Source: Cytophagales bacterium (lineage in GTDB: Bacteria; Bacteroidota; Bacteroidia; Cytophagales; Spirosomataceae). From it: a stretch of DNA of 64,000 nucleotides. Location of the stretch: positions 1 to 64,000 of the forward strand of contig JAAFJE010000022.1 in the NCBI GenBank assembly GCA_013298025.1, given 5' to 3'. Positions 34,543-44,681 of this stretch are shown here, piece by piece. The notes under the pieces were generated by a model. It saw nothing but the letters and a program-made list of their open reading frames with translations, was not told where the DNA came from and ran no database searches. Within the stretch, counting starts at the first letter, position 1, and each line of letters begins with the position of its first letter. The translations under genes were made by a program, and so were the position numbers.

Positions 34543-37500
34543 ATGCACAAAACGCTACTAATAAGTATTCTTTTACTCATCGGCTTCAATACCTTGTCGC
34601 AAACAAATGTATTGTCGAAAGGGACTTGGCTTAAACTTGGCATTACACAAACGGGAATTTATAAGCTAGACAAGGCGTATATGCAGCAGTTAGGCTTCGA
34701 TACGAATACGCTTATTCCCCAAAATATCCAACTCTATGGCAACCAAGCAGGAATGTTGCCCCAAGCCAACGCTACGGCTCGTTTGCAAGGCTTGGTACAA
34801 TTGCCAATAATGGTAGTTGGCGAGCAAGATGGCAAATGGGATACCAACGACTATGTGTTGTTTTATGCCCAAAGTCCGCACCAAATTTTGTACAATGCTA
34901 CAAGTCAGTTGTTTACGCATCAAATAAATTATTACAGCGATACTACTTTTTATTACCTCACTGTAGGCGAAACGGCAGGGTTGCGGCTATCGTCGAATGC
35001 TACGCTTACGAGCAATAATAGTATTACTACTTTCGACGATTACCAGTTTCATGAAATAGACCGTCGTAATATTTTGGCACAAGCCCCCTTTGCTGGCTCT
35101 GGAAGGGAATGGTACGGAGAAGAATTTATTGGAAATAGCAGTCAGGTATTTCGTTTCAATACCACAGGACTAGCCAGTAATACGCCTGTGGTGGTGACAT
35201 CTTCGGTCTTGAATACTTCTTTTGGAACAACGGCGTTTAATGTATCGTTGAACGGACAACCCCTAGGTACACAAACCCTCGATGCCGTTATCAACGACCG
35301 TTATGAATACAAAGGAAAAGCTAATACCCAAGTGTTTCGGCTCAATAGCAGTGTACTTGGCAATACATCAACCCTCGACCTTACCCTTGCATTTGACCGA
35401 AAAGGCTTGAGTTCGGGGGGAGCATTTTTGAATTATGTTGGCGTACAAACGCAACGCCAATTGGGCATTTATGGCGGACAAACGCATTTTTGTAGTATGC
35501 GAAGTGTGCAAAACCCCGATGCCAAATTTGTGTTTGCCCAATTGCCAGCCAACGCCTTTATTTGGGATGTGAGCAATCCGCTGATACCAGCCATACAACC
35601 TATCAACAACAATGCCATAGAGGTTGCAACATCGTCGCTCAAACGATTTATTGTATGCGATAACCAGACCTTTTTAAGTCCCGTAAGTTTTCAAAAGATT
35701 GCCAATCAGCAAATTAGTACATTACCTACGCCAACGATGCTTATTGTTTGTGGTGAAATATTGCGACCAATTGCCCAACAATTAGCTGATTTTAGGCTGA
35801 AAAATGATAACATTGTGGCAACGGTCGTGAGTACAGAAAGCATTTACCACGAATTTTCGGCTGGAAAATCCGACCCGACGGCCATCCGTGATTTCGTGAA
35901 ATTTATGTACGATAAAGCTCCCAATACCCTAAAATACCTGTTACTTTTTGGCGATGCTTCTTACGATTATAAGAAAAGGGTACAAGTAGTAGGCAGCGAA
36001 ACCCAGGCATTGTATATTCCAACCTATGAAAGTAGAGAGTCGTTGCATCCTATTTTTAGTTATGCTTCCGACGATTATTATGGTTTTTTAGAAAAAAATG
36101 AAGGCGAATGGCAGGAAAGTGACCTTGGCGACCATAGTCTTGAGATTGGTATCGGACGTTTGCCCGTTAAAACAAAAGCAGAAGCCCAAAGGCTAGTCAA
36201 TAAGCTTATGGCTTATGCCAACCAAAGCGACAACAGCGACTGGCGAAGCAAAGTGACTTTTGTAGCCGACAATGGCGATGCTAATTTGCACCAAAGCGAT
36301 GCCGAGTTTTTTGCCAATATGCTCAACAATACGGCTTTTCAGGCTGAAAAAATTTACCTAGATAATTATCCGCTCGTTTCATTACCCGAAGGCCAACGTA
36401 GTCCTACAGCCAAAACCATCCTCAACAAGCAAATAGAACAAGGTTCGCTTATTGTTAATTACAACGGGCATGGGGCAGAAGCTGGTTGGACAGACGAGCA
36501 AATACTCACCACAAGCGACATCAATGCTTGGACAAATTATCAACGATTGCCCTTGATGCTTACTGCCACCTGTCAGTTTGGTCGATTCGATGACCCCAAC
36601 CAAGTTTCGGGGGCAGAGTTGGCACTATTGAGCGAAAAGGGTGGGGCAATAGCCTTGTTTTCTACGACAAGACCCGTGTTTCAGAATACCAATTATTTAT
36701 TAAATTACGCTTTTTACGAAGCCGTATTCAAAGCATTGCCGAACGGACAAATGCCTCGTTTGGGCGATATTTTCAAAGAAACCAAAAACAAAAGCTTGGC
36801 AGGGGTCGTCAACCGCAACTTTACATTACTTGGCGACCCTTCGATGCAATTATTATACCCTTCTCAAACAATTAAATTCGCATCCATTGATACACTCAAG
36901 GCACTCCGAAAGATAACGATTCAAGCACAAGTATTGAACACCGCAGGCAATGCCATTGACGACAGTTTTCAGGGCGAAGCCCTTGTGACAGTGTATGACA
37001 AGCCTCAAACCTTACAAACCTTGGGTAACAAAGGTGATGCGTTTCCTTATAGTGCTTATGCCAATGTATTGTTTCGGGGAAAATTACCCGTAAAAAATGG
37101 TCAAATTTCGGGAAGTTTTGTCGTACCTAAAGACATCAATTATCAATATGGTTTAGGAAAAATCACAGCCTTCGCCTATAATACCCAGCAACGCAATGCC
37201 AATGGCTCACAGGCTATTTGGGTAGGAGGAAGTCAAAAAATTAGCCAGCCCGATAACACTCCGCCCGTTTTAGCTGTCTATATGGATGAAAAAGTAGAAA
37301 AAGAGTATTATATTACCAATACAAACGCCAATGTTTTAATAGATTTGTATGATGAAAGTGGCATCAATTTAGCAACCGAAGGTTTAGGGCATGACATAAG
37401 CCTCAACCTAGATGATACCATGACGGTGCGATTAAACCCTTATTATACGAGCCTCTTAGGCGATTTTACAAAAGGCTCAATTGCGTATCCGCTTCAAAAT

Positions 37501-37908
37501 CTTAGTGTTGGCAAGCATATTGTCAAAATAAAAGCATGGGATACGTACAATAATTCGGTAGAAAAGGCGTTAAATTTTGAGGTAATCGTACAGCCTAATC
37601 AAACATTGAGTAATACAAGGGCGTATCCTAATCCTTTTCACCATACGGTACATTTTAGTTTTGAACATAACCGAGTGGGCGACAATGTGCTGGTAGAACT
37701 AGAGCTTTATGATAGTGGGGGCCAAAGCTTACAACATTTTACCCAAACCGTCTATAATATTTCTAGCCCTTGCGAGGCAATTGCGTGGGATTTGAGCGAT
37801 ACCTTTAACCAACGTGCCAAAGGTATTTATTTTTACCGTATCTCTATGAAATCCCTGACCATCAATTATGAAGCATCATCGTATGGGAAACTAATACATA
37901 TCGACTAA
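34543..37908 (+). CDS. porU: type IX secretion system sortase PorU
   Basis: A 1121-residue outer-surface protein. A signal peptide (HKTLLISILLLIGFNTLSQ) is followed by a beta-rich N-terminal region, then a gingipain-type C25 peptidase domain: GHGAEAGWTDEQ with the catalytic histidine near residue 642 and TATCQFGRFDDP with the cysteine near 675. The end has a type IX C-terminal domain (AYPNPFHHTVHFSF ... KGIYFYRISM). PorU removes the C-terminal signal of type IX cargo and joins the protein to the cell surface. The frame opens at a TTG at 34513, but the ATG at 34543 starts the signal peptide. It is followed by porV, as in other Bacteroidota. Confidence 0.93.
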   Translation: MHKTLLISILLLIGFNTLSQTNVLSKGTWLKLGITQTGIYKLDKAYMQQLGFDTNTLIPQNIQLYGNQAGMLPQANATARLQGLVQLPIMVVGEQDGKWDTNDYVLFYAQSPHQILYNATSQLFTHQINYYSDTTFYYLTVGETAGLRLSSNATLTSNNSITTFDDYQFHEIDRRNILAQAPFAGSGREWYGEEFIGNSSQVFRFNTTGLASNTPVVVTSSVLNTSFGTTAFNVSLNGQPLGTQTLDAVINDRYEYKGKANTQVFRLNSSVLGNTSTLDLTLAFDRKGLSSGGAFLNYVGVQTQRQLGIYGGQTHFCSMRSVQNPDAKFVFAQLPANAFIWDVSNPLIPAIQPINNNAIEVATSSLKRFIVCDNQTFLSPVSFQKIANQQISTLPTPTMLIVCGEILRPIAQQLADFRLKNDNIVATVVSTESIYHEFSAGKSDPTAIRDFVKFMYDKAPNTLKYLLLFGDASYDYKKRVQVVGSETQALYIPTYESRESLHPIFSYASDDYYGFLEKNEGEWQESDLGDHSLEIGIGRLPVKTKAEAQRLVNKLMAYANQSDNSDWRSKVTFVADNGDANLHQSDAEFFANMLNNTAFQAEKIYLDNYPLVSLPEGQRSPTAKTILNKQIEQGSLIVNYNGHGAEAGWTDEQILTTSDINAWTNYQRLPLMLTATCQFGRFDDPNQVSGAELALLSEKGGAIALFSTTRPVFQNTNYLLNYAFYEAVFKALPNGQMPRLGDIFKETKNKSLAGVVNRNFTLLGDPSMQLLYPSQTIKFASIDTLKALRKITIQAQVLNTAGNAIDDSFQGEALVTVYDKPQTLQTLGNKGDAFPYSAYANVLFRGKLPVKNGQISGSFVVPKDINYQYGLGKITAFAYNTQQRNANGSQAIWVGGSQKISQPDNTPPVLAVYMDEKVEKEYYITNTNANVLIDLYDESGINLATEGLGHDISLNLDDTMTVRLNPYYTSLLGDFTKGSIAYPLQNLSVGKHIVKIKAWDTYNNSVEKALNFEVIVQPNQTLSNTRAYPNPFHHTVHFSFEHNRVGDNVLVELELYDSGGQSLQHFTQTVYNISSPCEAIAWDLSDTFNQRAKGIYFYRISMKSLTINYEASSYGKLIHID

Positions 37909-37960
37909 AATCAACGAGAGGAAATTTCAAGGAATCGTTCCTTCAACACTAAAAAAATAG

Positions 37961-37968
37961 TACTTTTG
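37961..37968 (+). promoter_or_regulatory. -7 promoter element of porV
   Basis: TACTTTTG fits TAnnTTTG, 36 bases before the porV ATG. A small hairpin AAGGAA-TCG-TTCCTT (37929-37943) lies at about the -33 region, and no TTG is seen there. porV may thus be transcribed both with porU and alone. Confidence 0.45.
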
Positions 37969-38003
37969 AAGGAAGCCTCATACGAAAATTAATTTGAACA
38001 ACA

Positions 38004-39161
38004 ATGATTAAACAAATTATGCACGCTCCTAAAGCGTATTTGATGTTTGGATTTGCTTTATTGGCACTGCCATCACTTACACAAGCCCAAAATACTGCGC
38101 CTACGCCTGTGATTCGTTCCCTTATTTTTACGCCCGACGCACGTTCTGGTGCAATGGCTGATGCAGGTGTGGCTATCGACGCACAAGATGGCGATGCCAA
38201 TAGCCTTTTCTGGAATGCAGGTAAAATGCCTTTTTCTAACAAAGACATGGGCTTTTCTTTGTCTTATACGCCTTGGCTACGCCAGTTGGTCAACGATATG
38301 GCCTTGCTCAACGGAAGTTTTTATAAAAAATTTAAAAATGACCAAGTGTTTGGTGCATCTATCCATTATTTTGATATGGGCTTGTTCCAAAACACCGATA
38401 ACAGTGGCAATATTCTCGGAAATTTCAACTCTAAAGAATATGCTATCAATGTGGCTTATGCACGCAAACTTTCCGAAAAACTCGGTCTGGGTGTGACCAT
38501 CAAATACATCAATTCGTCTTTATTTCAAGGTACGGTGACAGGTACTAGCGGCACGGTAAATGTGCAGCCCGTCAATACGGTGGCTGCCGATATTGGCTTA
38601 TTTCATACCTCCAACAGCGACCGCCCTTGGAACTACAATTGGGGCGTAAGTATCCAAAATATTTCGGGTAGAGTATCGTATGTAGCCAATTCGCTCGACT
38701 TTATTCCGACCAACCTGAAAGTAGGGTTTGCCGCTATCAACGACCTTGACCAACACAATAAAGTGACCTTTACGCTCGATTTAAACAAATTGATGGTACC
38801 AACGCCTACTTACGACAGCAATGGAAATTTGAAACAGCCAGCTACTGCCATCGGAGGGATTCTAGGCTCATTTGGCGATGCTCCAGGGGGCTTGGGTGAA
38901 GAGTTGAGAGAAATTTCGGCTTCGTTTGGTACTGAATATTTATACAATAATACTTTTGCCCTGCGTGCAGGATACCGTTACGAAGACAGAAACAAAGGCA
39001 ATCAGCAATATGCTACGTTTGGTATCGGCGTGAAATTTGACCAAAAATATGGCTTGGATTTCTCTTATTTAGTGCCTAGCTCTAAAGGAAATCCTTTGGC
39101 TCAAACCATCCGTTTATCGCTCCATGCCAACTTGAACACAGGGAAAGATTGGGATAACTAG
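38004..39161 (+). CDS. porV: type IX secretion system outer membrane protein PorV
   Basis: A 385-residue FadL-like beta-barrel. Signal peptide (about 1-28, ending LTQAQ). The family pattern SLIFTPDARSGAMADAGVAIDAQDGDANSLFWNAGKM lies just after it, and alternating barrel strands continue to the end. PorV shuttles cargo from the translocon (SprA/Sov) to the PorU sortase. Normal length, and next to porU. Confidence 0.94.
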   Translation: MIKQIMHAPKAYLMFGFALLALPSLTQAQNTAPTPVIRSLIFTPDARSGAMADAGVAIDAQDGDANSLFWNAGKMPFSNKDMGFSLSYTPWLRQLVNDMALLNGSFYKKFKNDQVFGASIHYFDMGLFQNTDNSGNILGNFNSKEYAINVAYARKLSEKLGLGVTIKYINSSLFQGTVTGTSGTVNVQPVNTVAADIGLFHTSNSDRPWNYNWGVSIQNISGRVSYVANSLDFIPTNLKVGFAAINDLDQHNKVTFTLDLNKLMVPTPTYDSNGNLKQPATAIGGILGSFGDAPGGLGEELREISASFGTEYLYNNTFALRAGYRYEDRNKGNQQYATFGIGVKFDQKYGLDFSYLVPSSKGNPLAQTIRLSLHANLNTGKDWDN

Positions 39162-39213
39162 GGTAAAAAAAATCTGGTACATTCTGCTAAATCCACATTA
39201 TTACTTAACTTGC

Positions 39214-39268
39214 AGGCTTTCGATACATTATCTGAAAAAGGTCTTTGACGATAATGTACCGAAAGCCT
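39214..39268 (+). terminator. terminator stem-loop after porV
   Basis: Arms of 19 bases (39214-39232 and 39250-39268) match at 18 positions, around a 17-base loop; core AGGCTTTCG. TTCTTGTTT follows. Confidence 0.75.
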
Positions 39269-39297
39269 TTCTTGTTTCATATTACTCCAAAAAATAT

Positions 39298-40572
39298 ATG
39301 CTAGATAGATACAGTAGTCCTGCCTTTTATCCCATTGAAAAAGTACATATTCCTGATATTCAAACAATTATTCTTAAAAATGGTACGCCTTTACACGTTA
39401 TCAATGTAGGCGAACAACCCGTTTGTAAAGTAGAACTCGTGTTTGAGGCAGGTCATTGGCAAGATGCCAAGCCAGCCGTTTCACTTTTTACGGCTAAAAT
39501 GATTGGCGAAGGTACTACTCGACACAACGCCCAAGCCATCAGTGAATATTTTGACCAATATGGTGCTTTTACAGAATTTACACATGGGGTCGATAGGGCA
39601 AGTTTTGTTTTGTATGGCCTTACCAAGCACCTGTCAGAGCTATTGCCTATGGTCGATGAAATGCTTCAAGAGGCGACTTTTCCTAGCGGAGAGTTGGAAA
39701 CCATCAAGACTATCCAACGCCAAACGCTTGAGGTAAATCGAGAAAAAACGGCTTTTGTTGCCAACCAGAAATTGAAAGGTACGCTTTTTGGTACGCAACA
39801 CCCTTATGGGTTTGTCCTCGACAATGCCATGATTGATGGCATAGACCAAGCCGCTTTACTTGACTTTTATCAACGTTATTGGAAAAACAAACCTTGTCGT
39901 ATTTTCCTATCTGGACGTATTACCGACACAGAAATTGCACTCGTCGAGCGTTTTTTGGGACAACATACCATTGATTCTGCTCCTGCTCAGGCAACTCACC
40001 CACTTCCAGAAGTGAGTACCCAACAAGTATTAGTCGAAAAAGCCCAAGCCATGCAGTCGTCGGTTCGTTTGGGTAAAACAATTTTTACCAGAAATCATCC
40101 TGATTATTTTAACTTATTGATTGTCAATGAAATACTTGGGGGCTATTTTGGTTCAAGATTGATGAAAAATATTCGGGAAGAAAAAGGACTCACGTATGGC
40201 ATTGGCTCTAATGTAGTACCTTTGTCGAGGGCAGGTTATTTTGTGATTGGTACAGATGTAAAGAAAGAATTTACGCAATTGGCCATCGACGAAATATACA
40301 AAGAAATTCAGGTTTTGCAGACTGAACTTATTAGCAATGAGGAACTTACAACCGTAAGAAATTATATGCTTGGCTCTATTGCAGGTTCGGTCAATACGCC
40401 TTTTGAAATAGCCGACCGCTACAAGGTTATTTTATCAGAAGGCTTGCCCATTGATTTTTATACCCAATATTTCGAGCATATCAAACAAATCGAGGCGGCA
40501 ACCATTGCTCAAACCGCTCAACGCTACCTTGCTACCGATTCGTTTGCAGAAGTAGTGGTAGGTGGAAAATAA
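39298..40572 (+). CDS. M16 family protein lacking the zinc-binding motif
   Basis: A 424-residue protein of the insulinase/mitochondrial-processing-peptidase fold. It has the N-terminal half (VELVFEAGHWQD, MIGEGTTRHNAQAISEYFDQYGAF) and the second half with GGYFGSRLMKNIREEKGLTYGIGS, which is the RxxY loop found in non-catalytic and catalytic members. At the place of the HxxEH motif there is SLFTAKMIGEGT, so no zinc can be bound in the usual way. In two-subunit M16 enzymes one subunit is inactive; the active partner is not in this window. No signal peptide is evident. Confidence 0.85.
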   Translation: MLDRYSSPAFYPIEKVHIPDIQTIILKNGTPLHVINVGEQPVCKVELVFEAGHWQDAKPAVSLFTAKMIGEGTTRHNAQAISEYFDQYGAFTEFTHGVDRASFVLYGLTKHLSELLPMVDEMLQEATFPSGELETIKTIQRQTLEVNREKTAFVANQKLKGTLFGTQHPYGFVLDNAMIDGIDQAALLDFYQRYWKNKPCRIFLSGRITDTEIALVERFLGQHTIDSAPAQATHPLPEVSTQQVLVEKAQAMQSSVRLGKTIFTRNHPDYFNLLIVNEILGGYFGSRLMKNIREEKGLTYGIGSNVVPLSRAGYFVIGTDVKKEFTQLAIDEIYKEIQVLQTELISNEELTTVRNYMLGSIAGSVNTPFEIADRYKVILSEGLPIDFYTQYFEHIKQIEAATIAQTAQRYLATDSFAEVVVGGK

Positions 40573-40598
40573 TGCCATGCCAAGTGGTGTTAGCCTTA

Positions 40599-40637
40599 AA
40601 GCTCGGTGTCAAATAGGTTGACATCGAGCTTATTTTT
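40599..40637. terminator. bidirectional terminator between M16 and recQ genes
   Basis: AAGCTCGGTGTCAA (40599-40612) and TTGACATCGAGCTT (40618-40631) pair with a single G-T pair, and are followed by ATTTTTT. It lies between convergent genes. Confidence 0.85.
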
Positions 40638-40643
40638 TGCAAT

Positions 40644-42755
40644 CTATGCTTTCATCAAGGCTATTCTGATGGTTGTATAGTCGTATTTCCCTCCCAATGC
40701 TTCGAAAATGGGCTTTACGGGTTGTCCTTTCGTAATACCTAGGCTATTGGCTACAAGCCTGATGGCTTGGGCATCGCTGTTGCTAATAAAGCGTTGCCAA
40801 TCAATGGCCAAGCCTCCTTCTTCAAGCTTGACCAAATGCGTGAAAATGGTATCAGCCGATAAGCCTCGTTGTTGTGCGATAGCCGACAACGATAGTCCTT
40901 CTGCATACAATAAATGCGTAGCTTGGTAAGTATTAACATTTTTAGGATTTTGCTTAATAAAATCGTTTATCACCTGTAAAAAAGACAAGCCATATTGTGA
41001 AAATTTATTTTCCGACACCCCTTGTACCTGTAACATTTGGAATTGGTTGAGGGGCTTTTTTGTCGCCATATCGTTGAGGGTGGCATCCGAAAATACCACA
41101 AAAGCAGGAATGTCTTTGGCATCTGCCATTTTTTTACGATGTGCTTTGAGCAATCCAAGTAAGGTATCGTCGGTATTGGTTGGGCTTTTTTCTTTGGTGT
41201 TACTTTCTTGTTTGATGGCTCGTTCTTCAAATGGTCTGAATTGTACCAAAGGCACTTTTCGCCCTTCTTTCAAGACCGCCATCGAAGTAGCATTGAGCTT
41301 GAAAGCGTGCTGCTCGTCGTAAGCAATATCTATGATACCCGAATTGAGCATTTGTTGGATATATTCGGCCCATTCTTCATAACGCAAATCCTTGCCAACG
41401 CCAAAGGTTTTGAGTTGGTCGTAGCGTAGTTCCATGAGCTTTCGGGTATGTGCTCCTCGCAAAATATCTATGAGCATACCCATCGCTACTTTTTGTTGGG
41501 TGCGAGCAATGGCAGAAAGGGCTTTCTGGGCTACGATTGTGCCGTCGAAGCGACGAGGTGGATTTTGGCATACATCGCAATTGCCACAATCGTGGGTAAC
41601 TTCTTCGTTGAAATAACTTAATAAAATTCTTCTACGACAAATTTCGGCTTCGGCATACTGCTTGAGTCGTTCGAGTTTGGCTAGTTGTAGTTCTTTTAGG
41701 TCTTGGCTAAGTTCCGATTGGACAATCATATCTTTTCGTACCAGTAAATCATTGTACGAATAAAACAAAAGGGTGTCTGCTGCTACGCCATCTCGCCCAG
41801 CTCGTCCGATTTCTTGGTAAAAACTTTCGATATTTGCTGGTAAAGAATAATGAATCACCCATCGCACATTCGATTTGTCGATGCCCATGCCAAAAGCGAT
41901 GGTAGCACAAATAACCTGTATGTCGTCACGGAGAAATTGCTCTTGGACTTCGGCTCGGTCTTTGGCACTCATGCCTGCATGGTAAAATTTAGCATTGATA
42001 CCCAATTTTACGAGGCTACTAGCTACTTGTTCGGTATTGTTTCGGCTCAGACAGTAAATAATGCCTGCTTGGGTGGGATGTTCTTGGATAAAACGATGAA
42101 TTGCTTTCATCCGATTGCGTCCAGCTTGTACCGATAGCGACAAATTGGGGCGGTCGAAAGAACTGATATAGATTTGGGCATCAGGAATCCCCAATTGGGC
42201 AAGAATATCTTTACGAGTAATTTTATCGGCAGTGGCTGTGAGGGCTACCACAGGCACATGAGGCAAAGCCCGTTTGAGTTGGTGCAATTGGGTGTATTCG
42301 GGTCTGAAATCATGCCCCCACACCGACACACAGTGCGATTCGTCAACGGCTATCATGCTGATAGGCAAGCGGGTAATCCAGTCAAAAAAGCCTTGAGAGA
42401 AAAGTTTTTCGGGCGAAACATACAATAATTTAAGCTCTCCTTGGCGACATTTACGCTCCACCAACGACTGTTCGGCTCCGCCCATCGACGAGTTGAGATA
42501 AGCCGCAGGAATGCCATTGGCTTGTAGGGCTTGCACTTGGTCGTGCATCAGGGCAATTAGGGGCGAAATCACAAGGCTAAGACCCGAAAACATCAAGGCA
42601 GGCACTTGAAAACAAAGCGATTTACCACCACCCGTGGGCATCAGTACCATACAGTCGTGTCCTGCTACAATGCCGTCGATGATTTCGGCTTGGAGCGGAC
42701 GAAAGGAGTCATAACCAAAGTATTGTTTTAAAACTTGTTCTTTGTTGAAAGGCAT
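40644..42755 (-). CDS. recQ: ATP-dependent DNA helicase RecQ
   Basis: A 703-residue superfamily 2 helicase. Walker A TGGGKSLCFQ (41-50), DESH box AVDESHCVSVWGHDFRPEY (from 137), motif VI GRAGRDG, then the zinc site (C in AEICRRR, and DCGNCDVC), a winged-helix RQC region and an HRDC domain near residues 540-620. The extra C-terminal part (ATHLLYAEGLSLSAIAQQRGLSADTIFTHLVKLEE) is a helix-turn-helix-like tail found in longer RecQ proteins. It unwinds forks and recombination intermediates. Confidence 0.96.
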   Translation of the reverse strand: MPFNKEQVLKQYFGYDSFRPLQAEIIDGIVAGHDCMVLMPTGGGKSLCFQVPALMFSGLSLVISPLIALMHDQVQALQANGIPAAYLNSSMGGAEQSLVERKCRQGELKLLYVSPEKLFSQGFFDWITRLPISMIAVDESHCVSVWGHDFRPEYTQLHQLKRALPHVPVVALTATADKITRKDILAQLGIPDAQIYISSFDRPNLSLSVQAGRNRMKAIHRFIQEHPTQAGIIYCLSRNNTEQVASSLVKLGINAKFYHAGMSAKDRAEVQEQFLRDDIQVICATIAFGMGIDKSNVRWVIHYSLPANIESFYQEIGRAGRDGVAADTLLFYSYNDLLVRKDMIVQSELSQDLKELQLAKLERLKQYAEAEICRRRILLSYFNEEVTHDCGNCDVCQNPPRRFDGTIVAQKALSAIARTQQKVAMGMLIDILRGAHTRKLMELRYDQLKTFGVGKDLRYEEWAEYIQQMLNSGIIDIAYDEQHAFKLNATSMAVLKEGRKVPLVQFRPFEERAIKQESNTKEKSPTNTDDTLLGLLKAHRKKMADAKDIPAFVVFSDATLNDMATKKPLNQFQMLQVQGVSENKFSQYGLSFLQVINDFIKQNPKNVNTYQATHLLYAEGLSLSAIAQQRGLSADTIFTHLVKLEEGGLAIDWQRFISNSDAQAIRLVANSLGITKGQPVKPIFEALGGKYDYTTIRIALMKA

Positions 42756-42802
42756 ACGTTACACTATTATACAAACCATTGCTATGGTATTTAGACGAAA
42801 AA

Positions 42803-42828
42803 GTCCTAATGGAGTCACCCATTAGGAC
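42803..42828 (-). terminator. terminator of ftsZ
   Basis: GTCCTAATGG (42803-42812) and CCATTAGGAC (42819-42828) form a perfect stem, followed on the minus strand by TTTTTC. Confidence 0.85.
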
Positions 42829-42849
42829 TAAAAATAACGATTTTTTTGA

Positions 42850-44214
42850 TTAGCCATACAAAGGCTGGTCGAAAAGCTCTATTTCTGGCACTTGGCTCAA
42901 GTCGAGCAGTTGCACCTTATAACGTTGATACGTTGGAATTTCTAAATCAGACTCTAAAGGCATTTTTTGAGCAAAAGAATCAATCATTTTACGGATTCTC
43001 AAGGAATCATCCTCGTGTTTAAAATTGAATACAGGATTGCCCTTGGTTTCTGGTTCTTTTTCTTCTTCCTCTTCTTCGTCAAAATGCTCTTCTAATTCAA
43101 TAGGTTGCACAGGTACAGGAGGTTTTACGGGAGCAACACTACCGTTGGTATGCCCATTGATGCGAGGTGTAGCCAAAGTTTTGGTAGGCGTTGGCACAGG
43201 TGGTGCAGGTGCGGTTTTGATGGGGGCATCTTCGGGTAAATCGAAGCCCGCCGCAATCACCGTCACACGCATTTCTTCGCCGAGTTCGTCGTCAATGATA
43301 AAGCCTAGTTTAAAACCTGCTGGTTGCTTTCCTACTTCTCGCATAATATAGTCGGTGATGATTTGCTGTTCTTTCACCCCCATAATTTTTGAGTTACTTG
43401 TAGAAACCGTCACCAAAATTCTTTTAGCCCCTTTAATATCTTTATTGTTGAGCAAAGGCGAATCTAGGGCAGCCTTGATTACCTCTGTAGCACGGTTTTG
43501 CCCTCTGGCAGAAGCCGTACTCATCACGGCTTGTCCGGCATTGCTCAGTACTTTTTTAACGTCTTTAAAGTCGGCATTGATTTTCCCCGATTTCGTAATC
43601 ACCTCAGCTACCGATTTTGCTGCATTGGCTAGTACGTCGTCGGCGTGTTCAAATGCTTCTAAAATATTGAGTTCTTCGTAAATTTCTAACAGTTTGTCGT
43701 TCAATACTACCAATACGGTATCGCAGGTGCGTTGCAATTCTTCGATACCTTTCGTAGCGGCATCAATTTTCTCCGTCCCTTCCCAAGAGTAAGGTGCCGT
43801 GACAATGGCTACCGTAAGAATATCGAGGCTTTTGGCAATTTTAGCAATCACAGGAGCAGCCCCTGTACCTGTACCACCACCCATACCAGCCGTAATAAAG
43901 ACCATTTTGGTATTACCTTCGAGCAAAGCCGTAATTTGAGCGGCACTTTCTTCTGCGGCCAAACGCCCTTGTTCGGGTTCTGTTCCCGCACCAAGACCTT
44001 CGGTAAGAATAGCTCCTAATTGCAATTTGGTAGGCACTGAATTATCATTAAGTGCCTGTAAATCTGTATTACAAACGATAAAGTCAACATCTTGTATCTT
44101 CATATCGTACATGTGGCGCACGGCGTTGCTGCCACCGCCCCCCACACCAATTACTTTGATGATATTCGATGGTTTATCCTCCTTTAGCTCGATGTTATGA
44201 TCAAAAAATGCCAT
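42850..44214 (-). CDS. ftsZ: cell division protein FtsZ
   Basis: A 454-residue tubulin homologue that forms the division ring. [11 protein letters not shown] (25-35) and [11 protein letters not shown] (112-121) bind GTP, and [15 protein letters not shown] carries the T7 loop aspartates. After residue 320 comes a P- and E-rich linker ([20 protein letters not shown]) and a C-terminal peptide for partner binding. The gene is normally preceded by ftsA in the division-wall cluster. Here the upstream neighbour is an M28 peptidase on the same strand, 467 bases away, so ftsZ stands alone with its own terminator. Confidence 0.97.
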   Translation of the reverse strand: MAFFDHNIELKEDKPSNIIKVIGVGGGGSNAVRHMYDMKIQDVDFIVCNTDLQALNDNSVPTKLQLGAILTEGLGAGTEPEQGRLAAEESAAQITALLEGNTKMVFITAGMGGGTGTGAAPVIAKIAKSLDILTVAIVTAPYSWEGTEKIDAATKGIEELQRTCDTVLVVLNDKLLEIYEELNILEAFEHADDVLANAAKSVAEVITKSGKINADFKDVKKVLSNAGQAVMSTASARGQNRATEVIKAALDSPLLNNKDIKGAKRILVTVSTSNSKIMGVKEQQIITDYIMREVGKQPAGFKLGFIIDDELGEEMRVTVIAAGFDLPEDAPIKTAPAPPVPTPTKTLATPRINGHTNGSVAPVKPPVPVQPIELEEHFDEEEEEEKEPETKGNPVFNFKHEDDSLRIRKMIDSFAQKMPLESDLEIPTYQRYKVQLLDLSQVPEIELFDQPLYG

Positions 44215-44681
44215 ACTTTTAAATGGATTAAGGATTGAATTTGATAGTAAGGATTGAAAAAATGATTATAAACTTAGGCATATTAATCATGATACGCTGA
44301 CGGCACGAGTTTCGTCACAACGAGCCTCTTTTCCGATAGGCTTATCCGAGATGTCATAAATTAAAACGCATTCAACCTTGTTTAAATAAATACTTGATAA
44401 ACTGCTTTTTTAGTTGTGTTATCTACATATATAATACCAAAATTGAATAATTGGTAAACATATAGAATCTTTTCTTTAGACAAAATGAAATTAGCTCAAC
44501 TTGATATAATAATGCTTTGATAAATAAAGCATTAACAGGAGTTAGTTCATGTAATTTAAGATGGCAATAACTTCTAAAAATTCAGTTTTCCAAATTTACA
44601 AATAAATAAAGATTTTCATAAAACCATTTACTCAGTTATGTGTATAAAATTTATAAACGTTGTTATTATCCAATAAACGTC
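44215..44681. other. upstream region of ftsZ
   Basis: No gene seen in 467 AT-rich bases. A -7-like TAAATTTG lies on the minus strand at 44598-44591 and a 6-bp inverted repeat TACCAA/TTGGTA at about 44449-44470. The ftsZ promoter must lie here; the position is uncertain. Confidence 0.4.

Noticed and set aside
41850-42428. Plus-strand open frames within recQ
   Set aside because: Antisense shadows of a well-supported helicase gene.
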